NCBI RefSeq assembly: GCF_001668725.1 | Contig: NZ_LZKL01000014.1 | Location: 62,001 to 126,000 of the forward strand | Length of the DNA stretch: 64,000 nucleotides | Reading direction: 5' to 3' | DNA from: Mycobacterium sp. E787 | GTDB taxonomy: Bacteria > Actinomycetota > Actinomycetes > Mycobacteriales > Mycobacteriaceae | Shown: positions 50,097 to 58,272 of the stretch, piece by piece | How positions within the stretch are numbered: position 1 is the stretch's first letter | How the letters are laid out: the number at the start of each line of letters is the position of its first letter | Position numbers and translations under genes: made by a program | Notes under the pieces: model-generated | Databases searched by the model: none | What the model was told of the DNA's origin: nothing | What the model saw: the letters and a program-made list of their open reading frames with translations, nothing else

Positions 50097-50509
50097 GGGC
50101 GCCGGCAATCGACGGGAGCCCGATTTCCCGGCTCGTTCGCAGCGCACCGCTTCCGCGAAAATCGGTTCGCCATAAGCCATCTCATTCCATGGGCGCGCGA
50201 AGAACACTTGCGGCGCAACCGTTTTTGGCGCAGCGCATCACTTCGCGCCCGACGCCGGTCCGCCGTCCCTGCCTCAATGCCGCATGACGTCCTCGCTTGC
50301 CCCACCCGGCAACTATGGCATTAGACCGTACGGTCAGTCAATAAACTCGGCGGTCGGCTGCCCGCAAACGAAATCCCCCGAAACGGCTGCGACGCCACCT
50401 GATCAACTCGGCGCCGCCACCGAGGGTCGTTGCGCGTCCTCAGCGTGGCCGGCTCGCGTTCGTTCGACGGCAATTACCTTCCGTTGCAGGGTATTCCGTC
50501 GCTGGCCGG
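50097..50509. other. 413-nt leader/intergenic region before the mce operon
   Basis: Contains the promoter/operator at 50310-50341. The approximately 210-nt transcribed leader shows no protein or known riboswitch motif that I can recognise. The remaining 170 nt up to the TetR stop show no gene and no clear terminator. Confidence 0.6.
50310..50341 (-). promoter_or_regulatory. mce promoter with embedded TetR operator GACCGTACGGTC
   Basis: Minus strand: -35 TTGACT (50341-50336), then the perfect 12-nt palindrome GACCGTACGGTC (50335-50324) filling the spacer, then a -10 candidate CATAGT about 18 nt after the -35. A related site (ACCGT and ACGGT arms) sits at the TetR gene's own start. A repressor here would block RNA polymerase directly. 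Confidence 0.65.
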
Positions 50510-51181
50510 TCAAGTTGTCGTGGGGCCTGCCGCGGCGAGGCTCTCGCGCACCACGGCTACCACCTCCGTGGCGGGGTTCGCCCAACGACTGAGCCCTAAC
50601 CGGTCCAGCAGCAGCCCGCCGAGGAACACGTCGACGAAAGCCGCCCCGACTTGTTCGGGTGTCCGGGAATCAGCCGGGTGGAACCACACCCACATCCACT
50701 CGAGCGAGCCCCACAGCTGCAGGGCCGCCAGTTCGACGTCCACCGCCCGGAACACTCCGATCGCTATCCCGTTACGGATCTCGTCGATCGCAAGCGTTTG
50801 CAATTGATGACGTAACTTGCGGACCTGCTGCATCGCCGGATCATCCGACAACTGAACCACCTCACGCTGGCTCGCCACCGTCGCGTCGCGTTCGGTCACT
50901 TGCAGCAGTGCCGAGGCGTAAATGATCGCGGCGATGCGCTCGTGTGGCGCGGCCAGTCGGTCCCAAACCATCCGCAGCACGTCGAGCTGCCGGGCCAGAT
51001 GGGTTTCTTCGAGCTCCCGCAACATCTGCGCTTTGGTTCCGAAGTGGTGAACTATCGTGCCCTTGGACATCCCGAGCTCATCGGCGATGTCGCCGATATT
51101 CGTTCTGTCATAACCACGTTCGGCGACGTAGCGGACAAACGCGTCGAGAATTTCGCCGCGTCTGCCAGGCGATCTGGGCAT
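50510..51181 (-). CDS. TetR family regulator of the mce operon
   Basis: 223 residues from MPRSPGRR; AAGGG lies seven bases upstream. HTH in RGYDRTNIGDIADELGMSK and TIVHHFGTKAQML (about 22-55), then a helical ligand domain. Encoded on the same strand upstream of the yrbE-mce operon, with similar palindromes in both promoters, so it likely represses itself and the operon. It is a single-domain TetR, unlike the double-length Mce3R of M. tuberculosis. The ligand may be a lipid or acyl-CoA imported or made by the system. Confidence 0.92.
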   Translation of the reverse strand: MPRSPGRRGEILDAFVRYVAERGYDRTNIGDIADELGMSKGTIVHHFGTKAQMLRELEETHLARQLDVLRMVWDRLAAPHERIAAIIYASALLQVTERDATVASQREVVQLSDDPAMQQVRKLRHQLQTLAIDEIRNGIAIGVFRAVDVELAALQLWGSLEWMWVWFHPADSRTPEQVGAAFVDVFLGGLLLDRLGLSRWANPATEVVAVVRESLAAAGPTTT

Positions 51182-51490
51182 GTTGAACCCTTCGGCATGG
51201 ACTAACCGTACGAACGGTCTATCATAATCCGCCGTCCGCCGAAACCCGTCCACCGTTTGTCCGGCCCGGCCGTCGTGTCGAAACTCCTCGAGAAGGGCAT
51301 GCCGCCAAGGATTCCCGGCCGGCTCGACGAGGGCTGACGGCACCAAGGGGAAGCGCTGCGTCGGGGTGAGCCGGCCAGGGCCCGTGCCGGATCGCGAAAG
51401 GTCGCGCGAGCACGCTCGCTGGGCGGAGGCTCCCGGAAGGCTGGGGCGTCGGGAAACCTCAGGCTCGAAGCCGCCCGGTGGTCCGGCAGG
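51182..51490. other. 309-nt intergenic region
   Basis: Holds the TetR promoter and operator at 51205-51226. From about 51230 to 51490 I see no coding signal, repeat or strong hairpin. Confidence 0.5.
51205..51226 (-). promoter_or_regulatory. TetR promoter and operator (TATGAT; ACCGT/ACGGT arms)
   Basis: -10 TATGAT (51226-51221) is followed after 2 nt by the inverted arms ACCGT and ACGGT with a 4-nt centre (51218-51205), covering the expected start site. The arms match those in the mce promoter, where the centre is absent. Confidence 0.6.
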
Positions 51491-51808
51491 TCAACAGGGC
51501 CTGAGACGCCCCGCCGCCGGTGCACCGTCCGGTGCGGTGATGACGTACATGTCGGCGCCGGGTGCGGACTTGATTTCGCCGGCGGCATAGACGGTCATGA
51601 GTTCCCTGCCATCGCCGTCCGCAACGCACACGTAGGTGTCGGTCTCGGCGTCGTATTCGAAGCTTTCCCAAGCCAATACGAACGCCAAGCAGTTGCCGTC
51701 GCGATCCGTGACGACAAGCTTGTGCACGCCCGACTCCTTCAAGAGTTCGGTGTCCTGCGCACGCTGCTGGGCTACCTCGTTGTTGTGGAGCGTAAGGCTG
51801 TTTAACAT
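51491..51808 (-). CDS. Small acidic protein, unknown
   Basis: 105 residues; ATG with AAGGGAG about seven bases upstream. Soluble, with a beta-rich middle (HKLVVTDRDGNCLAFVLAWESFEYDAETDTYVCVADGDG) and no transmembrane segment. No family recognised. Upstream lie a perfect inverted repeat (51867-51887) and a short GC hairpin (51912-51929), suggesting a regulated promoter of its own. It stands alone between the TetR gene and a membrane acyltransferase. Confidence 0.65.
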   Translation of the reverse strand: MLNSLTLHNNEVAQQRAQDTELLKESGVHKLVVTDRDGNCLAFVLAWESFEYDAETDTYVCVADGDGRELMTVYAAGEIKSAPGADMYVITAPDGAPAAGRLRPC

Positions 51809-51866
51809 CTATGTACTCCCTTGGCGGCCTATCCCGATCCGGTCCAGCGCCAAATGACGCCGAACC

Positions 51867-51887
51867 TATCGGAAGTCTCCTCCGATA
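51867..51887. promoter_or_regulatory. Perfect inverted repeat TATCGGA-7 nt-TCCGATA
   Basis: Seven-base arms 59-79 nt upstream of the small acidic protein gene. The position suits a dimeric regulator site; no regulator gene is next to it. Confidence 0.45.
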
Positions 51888-52011
51888 TTTTCCGTCCGAC
51901 CAGGGCATTAGGACCCCTCGAAGGGGGTCGTTGGTCGCCGGCCAACCAGAGTCGTTCCGTGTCGTCGAGCACGGTTGAGCGACGGCTCGGCCGGCTACCG
52001 CGGACCGAAGC

Positions 52012-53334
52012 TCACCCCGTCGCCGGTGCCGGATCGACCGCGCGCCGGCTGACCTTCGTCGGGCGAAGAGCCACCAGCAGCACCCCGACGGTGAAGACCG
52101 CCGCGGTCACCCACGGGAAACGCCCGTTCGGCGCGAAGCCGGTGTAGGCGAAGAAGTGCAGACCCATGGCGGCCAGTGCGGCACCGGTCAGCATGGACAC
52201 TTCGCCCCAACGGGCCGTGACGGGCACGCCGAGCATGGGCAGTGGGGCCGCGAAGATGCGTCGTTGCCACCACAGCAACAGCAGTTCGAACGCCGTCACC
52301 ACGCCGAGCATCACCACCCATTCGAGCCGGGCGAGCCACCACGCCCCGGATCCCTCCGGAGGCTGCGGCAGCAGGCCGGCCGGGTACGCGACGAGCGCGA
52401 CGACGACGACCGGGATCATGTGCCAGAGGTACAGGGCCATCACATTGTTGTTCGCCACGGACAGCGCCCGCTTGACGAAACCGCCGCGCAACACGCGGTT
52501 GAGCGCGGGCGCCAGTGTCATCACCAAGCCGGCCTGTGCGCAGGCGAAGGCCAGCATCGCCACCGTCGGCGGCGTGGTGTTCTGAACCGCCTGGCCGGGA
52601 ACGCCGATCATGCTGACCGGGTACCGCGCCACCCCGATCAACAGGGCCAGCGCGACCGCCGACGCGATCGCCAGCAGCGCCGGCCGGCGCCCGGCCAATA
52701 GCCCACCGTGCCAAGCGATTCCGAGTTGGTAGAGCGCACCCCAGCACAGGAGGTAATTCGGCCAGCCGACATACGGCACGTGGCCCGCGGTGGTCGCCAC
52801 GTCGAGCACCGCAACCCCCACCGCCAGCACGGCCGGCACCAGGAGACCCCAACGCCGTTGTGCCGCAATGGCAATCGGCGTCAGCGACACCACCACCAGG
52901 TAAACGGCGAGAAACCAGAGGTGCATCGCCACCGCCCACCCCGCGTATTCGAGCACGGAGCCGGGCACGCCGACGGCCACCAAAGCCACCACGACCACCG
53001 AAACCAGCGCGATGTAGACCGCGGTCGGCCCGAGGACCCGGGCCAGTCGATGCCGAAGCCAGACCTCCCGCGAGAAACCCTCGGCGCCGCGTCGATGCGT
53101 CCAGGACACCGCGCCCGCGTAGCCGGCCGCCAGGAAAAACACCGGCACCGCTTGGAATATCCACGTCAGCCATTGCGTCCACGGCAGGTCGACGAGTGGG
53201 TTTTCCCGGCCGAAGGACCCGTCGTGATAGGTCACCGAACCGGCCAGCCAATGCCCCAGCACGATGAGGACCACGCCCGATGCGCGATAGAAGTCGACGG
53301 CCAGGTTGCGGGCCGGTCGCGCGGTGTCCGCCAC
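52012..53334 (-). CDS. Membrane acyltransferase, acyltransferase-3 family
   Basis: 440 residues. About ten transmembrane helices; the N-terminal part carries the family features [21 protein letters not shown] (active His) and a [14 protein letters not shown] segment. These enzymes O-acylate cell-envelope glycans or lipids. The GTG start lies 7 nt behind a TACGGT -10 box, a leaderless arrangement, and no earlier start is plausible although the frame stays open. The substrate is unknown. Divergent from the aldo-keto reductase. Confidence 0.85.
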   Translation of the reverse strand: MADTARPARNLAVDFYRASGVVLIVLGHWLAGSVTYHDGSFGRENPLVDLPWTQWLTWIFQAVPVFFLAAGYAGAVSWTHRRGAEGFSREVWLRHRLARVLGPTAVYIALVSVVVVALVAVGVPGSVLEYAGWAVAMHLWFLAVYLVVVSLTPIAIAAQRRWGLLVPAVLAVGVAVLDVATTAGHVPYVGWPNYLLCWGALYQLGIAWHGGLLAGRRPALLAIASAVALALLIGVARYPVSMIGVPGQAVQNTTPPTVAMLAFACAQAGLVMTLAPALNRVLRGGFVKRALSVANNNVMALYLWHMIPVVVVALVAYPAGLLPQPPEGSGAWWLARLEWVVMLGVVTAFELLLLWWQRRIFAAPLPMLGVPVTARWGEVSMLTGAALAAMGLHFFAYTGFAPNGRFPWVTAAVFTVGVLLVALRPTKVSRRAVDPAPATG

Positions 53335-53341
53335 GAGCGCA

Positions 53342-53347
53342 ACCGTA
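53342..53347 (-). promoter_or_regulatory. -10 element TACGGT for the acyltransferase gene
   Basis: TANNNT match on the minus strand with 7 nt to the GTG at 53334; leaderless geometry that fixes the start. Confidence 0.5.
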
Positions 53348-53388
53348 CCTGTCCCGTGGCTCGAAGTGGCTCGGCGCACAATGGGCCC

Positions 53389-54360
53389 ATGAAACGGGCT
53401 CATCTCGCCGAACTCGAAGTTGGACGCCTGGGTCTGGGCGCGATGGGCATGTCGGTCGCCTATGCCGGTGCCGGCAGCGACGACGCCGAAGCGATCCGAA
53501 CCATCCACCGCGCCATCGACCTTGGCGTCACGCTGATCGACACCGCGGAGGTCTACGGCCCGTACGTGAACGAAGAACTCGTCGCCCGCGCGCTGCGGGG
53601 CCGGCGTGATCAGGTGGTGCTGGCAACCAAGTTCGGCCTGATCTCCCACACCGGCCGAGACGGCCTCGACAGCAGCCCCGCCAACATCCGCATCGCCGTG
53701 GACGGGTCGCTGCAGAGGCTCGCGACCGACCACATCGACCTCTACTACCAGCACCGCCTGGACCGCGGCACCCCGATCGAGGACACGATCGGAGCGCTGA
53801 CCGAGCTGGTGGCCGCCGGAAAGGTCCGCCACATCGGTCTTTCCGAAGTCGGCGTCAACACGATTCGGCGCGCCCACGCGGTGCACCCCATCACCGCCGT
53901 GCAGTCCGAATACTCGCTGTGGACCCGAGACCCCGAGGATGGGGTGCTCGAGGTCCTGCGTGAGCTCGGGATCGGGTTCGTCGCCTACTCGCCGCTGGGC
54001 CGCGGGTTCCTCACCGGCGCGATCCGCTCCACCGCGGAACTTCCCGACTCCGACTACCGCAAGACCAATCCCCGGTTCTTCGACGAGAACTTTGCGCACA
54101 ACCTCAAGTGCGCCGACGAGGTGCGCGACATCGCCGCCGACGCGGGCGTCACGCCGGCTCAGGTCGCGCTGGCCTGGCTGCTGGCGAAAGGGCCTGACAT
54201 CGTGCCCATTCCGGGAACCAAGAGGGTGACGAGGCTCGAGGAGAACGTCGCGGCCGATACCGTGCAGCTCACCCCCGGCCAACTGGAGCGCCTCGACCGG
54301 CTCACCCCGCCCGTCGGCGGCCACCACGCCGCGGCGCAGATGGGCTGGATCGACCGCTAG
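53389..54360 (+). CDS. Aldo-keto reductase
   Basis: 323 residues. Catalytic tetrad visible: Asp and Tyr in LIDTAEVYG, Lys in LATKFG, His in [16 protein letters not shown] and [14 protein letters not shown] form the NADPH site. It resembles AKR13-type reductases and yeast-type YakC proteins, which reduce aldehydes and ketones. ATG at 53389, two codons after the out-of-frame ATG at 53381. A single gene, probably under a promoter in the 54-nt divergent region. Confidence 0.93.
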   Translation: MKRAHLAELEVGRLGLGAMGMSVAYAGAGSDDAEAIRTIHRAIDLGVTLIDTAEVYGPYVNEELVARALRGRRDQVVLATKFGLISHTGRDGLDSSPANIRIAVDGSLQRLATDHIDLYYQHRLDRGTPIEDTIGALTELVAAGKVRHIGLSEVGVNTIRRAHAVHPITAVQSEYSLWTRDPEDGVLEVLRELGIGFVAYSPLGRGFLTGAIRSTAELPDSDYRKTNPRFFDENFAHNLKCADEVRDIAADAGVTPAQVALAWLLAKGPDIVPIPGTKRVTRLEENVAADTVQLTPGQLERLDRLTPPVGGHHAAAQMGWIDR

Positions 54361-54396
54361 TCGCCATCCGCACGAAGCCGTGATCGGCGCCAAAGA

Positions 54397-54426
54397 AAGG
54401 CCACGGAAGGCCACGGAAGGCCAGGG
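54397..54426. repeat. Three tandem 10-mers (AAGGCCACGG type)
   Basis: Two exact copies and one with a change in the third, in the 85-nt convergent region between the aldo-keto reductase and the epimerase. Minor, no known role. Confidence 0.5.
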
Positions 54427-54445
54427 TCTCCTTCGGTTCGCCGGG

Positions 54446-55546
54446 TCAGTCCGTCCCGGCCAGCGCCCCCGAGCCGTATTTCTTCTCGATCAGCCCCCAG
54501 GGGTCGGCATAGGGGCCGCGGCGCTCTGCTCGGCGCTGCAGCTCGAGAGCGGCGCGCATGAGCGGCCGCAATATCGGGCCGAGCGCCCGCAGCACGACGC
54601 GCTGGCGGCCCTGCGACTCGGCGATCCACGCCAGGGTCTGGTGCCAGTCGTGCTCTTGAAAGTCGAGCAGTGCCTGCGCTTCGGTGGTGTCGTACCAGCC
54701 GGTGAAGCTCCAGCCGCGGTCGTCGCAGGGGTCGCCGGGCAGACTCGCCGACGGACCCAGCCGGCCCAGGCCGGCGGCGGCCATCAGGTCGTCCCCGAGG
54801 TCGCGTTGCAGCATCACATACGATTGGTTGCCACCGATGAGCAGCGCCTTGCCCGCGATCGTCGCTTCGCGATCGACCCCGTTGGCGAACGCCAGCGCCA
54901 CGTCACGCGCGTCCACCGCGTGCATCCGGTTGTCGCCCGGCATCGAGCGCAGCAGGGTCAGGTAGTCGCCGTTGATTTCGGCCTGCGTGTCCGGCGAGAT
55001 GATCCCGCCCAATCGGTACAGCGCATACGGCAGACCGCTCGCCCGGATCGCCGCCTCGGCCAGCACCTTGTCCTCGCCATATTGATCGATCGGCTGCACC
55101 GGGGTGTCCGGGGTGATCCGCTCCGGGTGGCGGTAGGGGTTGCGCGAGCCGTACACGGCGGCGCTGGACGCCATCAGGAACAGCGGGGGACGGGGCAGCG
55201 TCGCGGCCGCCGCCAGCAGATTCTCCGTGCCGCCCACGTTGACGCGGCGCGCCAGCGCCGGATTGCGATACGACGGCGGTGAGACGATGGCGGCGAGGTG
55301 AACGATCGCGCCGGGCCGATGGGTCGCGACCAGATCGCGCACCGCCTCGGCGTCCAACAGGTCGACGTAGGCCGGTATCAGCGCACCGGCGGTCCTGGCC
55401 GCGGCCAATTCGTCGTGGGCCGCAACGGTTTTGTCGTTGCGGAGGTCCATCGCCACGACGGTTCGTCCCCGCTCGAGCAGGAGCTGCGTGCATCGCTTAC
55501 CGACCTGGCCGAACGCCCCGGTGATGAGAATGATGCCAACGGTCAT
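54446..55546 (-). CDS. NAD-dependent epimerase/dehydratase
   Basis: 366 residues. Extended SDR: N-terminal TGAFGQVG dinucleotide motif, SSAAVYG with the catalytic Ser region, and QYGEDKVLAE with the Tyr-x-x-x-Lys pair (Y-G-E-D-K). The C-terminal part is longer than in UDP-sugar epimerases and ends with a basic helix. The substrate may be a nucleotide sugar or a sterol-like molecule (3-beta-HSD-type SDRs have the same fold). It follows the SnoaL-like gene by 6 nt on the same strand, likely one transcript. Confidence 0.88.
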   Translation of the reverse strand: MTVGIILITGAFGQVGKRCTQLLLERGRTVVAMDLRNDKTVAAHDELAAARTAGALIPAYVDLLDAEAVRDLVATHRPGAIVHLAAIVSPPSYRNPALARRVNVGGTENLLAAAATLPRPPLFLMASSAAVYGSRNPYRHPERITPDTPVQPIDQYGEDKVLAEAAIRASGLPYALYRLGGIISPDTQAEINGDYLTLLRSMPGDNRMHAVDARDVALAFANGVDREATIAGKALLIGGNQSYVMLQRDLGDDLMAAAGLGRLGPSASLPGDPCDDRGWSFTGWYDTTEAQALLDFQEHDWHQTLAWIAESQGRQRVVLRALGPILRPLMRAALELQRRAERRGPYADPWGLIEKKYGSGALAGTD

Positions 55547-55552
55547 CGACGC

Positions 55553-56068
55553 CTACCGTTCGATCATCCGGGCGGCGAGCTTGGCAGCCACCCGCCGGAT
55601 CCGGTCGGAAATGTACACCGAGAACACCGGGGTCACGATGTCCTCCCGCAGCCGGGTCAGCTTGGAGCTCCTGATAAGCCATTGCCCGGCGACGTTCTGG
55701 TAGGTCTCGTGGTAGTGGCCGTAGCCGACCAGGCTCACCCCCGGGCCGAAACGCACCACATCCTGCAGGGCCCACACGCCGCGCGCCGTCGTCGCCGACG
55801 TCAGCTCGATCTCGGGCGCGTGCACCTGATGGGCGGTCGCCTGCGCGGGGCGCCCGATGCCCCGGCGGGTGAACGCCACGAAATCGTCGGCGCCGACAAC
55901 CACCTTGCCGCCGGCCTCGGACGTGTCGCTGAGGAAGTCATCGGTGAACAGGGAGCGCCACGCCGCCCAGTCCTTGGCGTCGAGGTACCGGCAGTAGCGG
56001 GCCTTGAGCCCCTTGATTTCCTCGATGGCCAGCAGGGTGGTCACGTTGTCTTCGGTGGTCTGCATCAT
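55553..56068 (-). CDS. SnoaL/NTF2-like protein
   Basis: 171 residues from MMQTTEDN; the ribosome binding site is weak and a second ATG follows at once. Fold signature: IKGLKARYCRYLDAKDWAAWRSLFTDDF, typical of SnoaL-like polyketide cyclase/ring-hydroxylating-dioxygenase beta-like proteins. Catalytic residues cannot be assigned. Six nt upstream of the epimerase and 67 nt downstream of a thioesterase on the same strand. Confidence 0.85.
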   Translation of the reverse strand: MMQTTEDNVTTLLAIEEIKGLKARYCRYLDAKDWAAWRSLFTDDFLSDTSEAGGKVVVGADDFVAFTRRGIGRPAQATAHQVHAPEIELTSATTARGVWALQDVVRFGPGVSLVGYGHYHETYQNVAGQWLIRSSKLTRLREDIVTPVFSVYISDRIRRVAAKLAARMIER

Positions 56069-56135
56069 TGCGGCTCGATTCCGGTCGACCAGCGGTTCCG
56101 CCGAGCGTGACACTTCACGCCGAAACTGTAACCCG

Positions 56136-56945
56136 TCAACCTTTGAAGTAGACGATCTGATGGGTGGTGGCCAACAGGACGCCGTCCCGGGTCCAGACTT
56201 GTGCGCTTTGGTCGAAGTAGCCGCCGGAGAAGCGGTTGGCGTGGGCGGTGGCCAACACGAAGTCACCGCCGAGGGCGTCGAGTTGGGGTTGATCGGCGAG
56301 AAAATAGGTCGTCAGGGAGATCGTGCCTGCCGGCAGGACACCGCCACGGCGCAGGAACACCCGCGGGTAGAAGACGTCACACAGCGCGGCCAGCGCCGGA
56401 TAGTCGACGGGGCGTTGCGCTTTGTCGCGCACCCACAATGTCGTCGTCGACGAGGGGCTGGGCTGTCCGTCCGCCCCGGGGAGCGGGCCGTCGACGAACC
56501 GCATGTCGTAGAGCTCCGACCAGACGACGACGTGGCCCATGCCGGTGGCTGTGATCGATTCCGGCGGCGGCGCGCTCGGCGGCGGCGCCTGGGTGTCAGC
56601 CCAGCTGTCGCGGGCGGTCGCGAACACCGCCGTCGCCGTGGCCTTGGCTTCTCCCTCCTGAGTGAGCTCGACGTTCCAGTGCTGATTGGTTCGGTTGGTG
56701 CGCACGGCCCGCAGTGCGAGGTCGAAGTCGCCGTCGGCGACGGGTGCCGCGTAGTTGACCGTCAACGCCAACGGCTCACCGATGCGGTCGGGATGCGTTT
56801 CGATGGCCCGCACCATGGCGGCCGCGGTAATGCCGCCGAACGGGCCCACCATGTTCGCCCACTCCGGATGGGTCCTGCCGCGCCTGACGCCGGCGTCGGT
56901 CAGGTCGAGATGGACCGCGTGGTCAAACGGGTGCGTGCCGGTCAT
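56136..56945 (-). CDS. Acyl-CoA thioesterase, TesB-like
   Basis: 269 residues; ATG behind AAGGAAT. Two hotdog halves: RRGRTHPEWANMVGPFGGITAAAM in the first (about 20-115) and a second half (about 135-265) with FSGGYFDQSAQVWTRDGVLLATTHQ. TesB/acyl-CoA thioesterase II-type enzymes cleave acyl-CoA to free acid and CoA. Divergent from the MDR oxidoreductase. Confidence 0.88.
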   Translation of the reverse strand: MTGTHPFDHAVHLDLTDAGVRRGRTHPEWANMVGPFGGITAAAMVRAIETHPDRIGEPLALTVNYAAPVADGDFDLALRAVRTNRTNQHWNVELTQEGEAKATATAVFATARDSWADTQAPPPSAPPPESITATGMGHVVVWSELYDMRFVDGPLPGADGQPSPSSTTTLWVRDKAQRPVDYPALAALCDVFYPRVFLRRGGVLPAGTISLTTYFLADQPQLDALGGDFVLATAHANRFSGGYFDQSAQVWTRDGVLLATTHQIVYFKG

Positions 56946-57083
56946 GCCGATTCCTTGATCGCCATAGCATCGGGCGGTAATCGCACAGCGATGCGGGTCG
57001 ACGGCAGATTACTTGCCGGCAAGCGTGGCCGCTAGATTGGGGGCCTCGGCCGAGCCGCGCGTAGGTGAGGAGGCGGGTCTCGC

Positions 57084-58103
57084 ATGAGCGTTCCGGATCG
57101 CCAGCGAGCGATGGTGATGAACACTCCCGGCGCGCCCTTGGAGGTCGTCGACAGGCCGGTCGGTGAACCCGGTCCGGGGCAGGCGCTGGTCAGGGTGCGG
57201 GCCTCGAGCCTGAACTTTCACGACAACATCAACCTGATGGGGTTGCTCCCCGGCCCGTGGCCCCGCGTGCCGATGAGCGACGGCGCCGGGGAAGTGGTGG
57301 CGCTCGGACCCGCGGTCGACTGGCCGCAGGTGGGGGACCGGGTGATGGGGACGTTTCACCCCGAGTGGCTCGATGGGCCGCCGACACCGGAGTCCAAACG
57401 GGTGCTGCCCGGCGACACCGAGGACGGGTGGCTGCAGCAGTACCGCGTCGCCGACGCGTCGGGACTGGTGCGCACGCCCACACATCTCAGCGACCTCGAA
57501 GCCGCGACTGTGCCCTGCGCGGGCGTGACGGCGTGGAGTGCGCTGAGGGAAGCCCACATCGGCGAAGGCGACGTCGTGGTCACCCAGGGCACCGGTGGGG
57601 TCTCGCTGTTCACGGTCCAGCTCGCCAAGGAGCTGGGCGCCACCGTGATTCTGACGTCGTCGTCCGACGAGAAGCTGAAGGTCGGAAAGGAGCTGGGCGC
57701 AACGCATCTCGTCAACTATCGCGCTACCCCGAGCTGGGAGACCGAGGTCAAGCGGCTGACCGGTGGGAGAGGCGCCGACCTGATCGTCGAGCTCGGCGGG
57801 CCCGCCACCCTGGCGCAGTCGGTGCATTCGGCGAGGGTGGGTGGCACGGTCGCCGTGATCGGCGTGCTGACCGGATTCGACACCGCGCCCGTCTCGGTCG
57901 CGGAAGTGATGCTCAACAATCTGCGGATCGTCGGGATCACGGTGGGCAGCGTGCGCGCGCACCGGGAGTTGTGCGAGTTCATGTCGGATGCGGGCATCAA
58001 GCCGCATATCAGCCATGTCTTCGACTGGGAGAAGCTCGAAGACGCGCTGGCGGTGATGCGGGCCGGCCAGCACGTCGGCAAGATCGCGCTCACCATCCCC
58101 TGA
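57084..58103 (+). CDS. MDR superfamily NADPH oxidoreductase
   Basis: 339 residues; ATG behind AGGAGG (10-nt spacing). Medium-chain dehydrogenase/quinone-reductase type: GroES-like start (MVMNTPGAPLEV; SSLNFHDNINLMG) and the cofactor site TQGTGGVSLFTVQLAKELGA. No structural zinc Cys cluster, so it is zinc-free. It probably reduces an enone or quinone or an acyl substrate. The two genes downstream on the same strand are an acyl-CoA dehydrogenase and a hotdog-like protein. Confidence 0.92.
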   Translation: MSVPDRQRAMVMNTPGAPLEVVDRPVGEPGPGQALVRVRASSLNFHDNINLMGLLPGPWPRVPMSDGAGEVVALGPAVDWPQVGDRVMGTFHPEWLDGPPTPESKRVLPGDTEDGWLQQYRVADASGLVRTPTHLSDLEAATVPCAGVTAWSALREAHIGEGDVVVTQGTGGVSLFTVQLAKELGATVILTSSSDEKLKVGKELGATHLVNYRATPSWETEVKRLTGGRGADLIVELGGPATLAQSVHSARVGGTVAVIGVLTGFDTAPVSVAEVMLNNLRIVGITVGSVRAHRELCEFMSDAGIKPHISHVFDWEKLEDALAVMRAGQHVGKIALTIP

Positions 58104-58177
58104 CCACCTGAGTGAAAGGAAAGGCGCTGACGGCGCTCATCCGCGCGCGGTGCAGCCGAACGCGTCCTAGGGGAGAC

Positions 58178-58206
58178 CTGTACAGTCATCAGGCGGTGCT
58201 GTACAG
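58178..58206. promoter_or_regulatory. Two CTGTACAG palindromes 21 bp apart
   Basis: CTGTACAGTC at 58178-58187 and again at 58199-58208. Centre-to-centre distance 21 bp is two helical turns, so both face the same side. They lie 63-91 nt upstream of the fadE start. The cognate regulator is not identified and none is adjacent. Confidence 0.55.
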
Positions 58207-58239
58207 TCGCCCAGCACGAGCTCGAGGAGGCCATTGGCG

Positions 58240-58272
58240 ATGACGCGCAGGCGAATTCGGGGCCGCCGGTGA
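58240..58272 (+). CDS. Possible 10-residue leader peptide MTRRRIRGRR
   Basis: ATG at 58240 is nine bases behind GAGGAGG, the best ribosome binding site in front of fadE. The frame ends at a TGA (58270-58272) that overlaps the fadE GTG (CGGTGAGTG). The peptide is half Arg. It could couple fadE translation to arginine codon use, or it may only deliver ribosomes to the GTG. The fadE GTG itself has no good ribosome binding site. Confidence 0.45.
   Translation: MTRRRIRGRR

Noticed and set aside
52012..54414. 800-codon reading of the acyltransferase frame
   Set aside because: The first 360 codons are antisense to the aldo-keto reductase; the GTG at 53334 with TACGGT fits.
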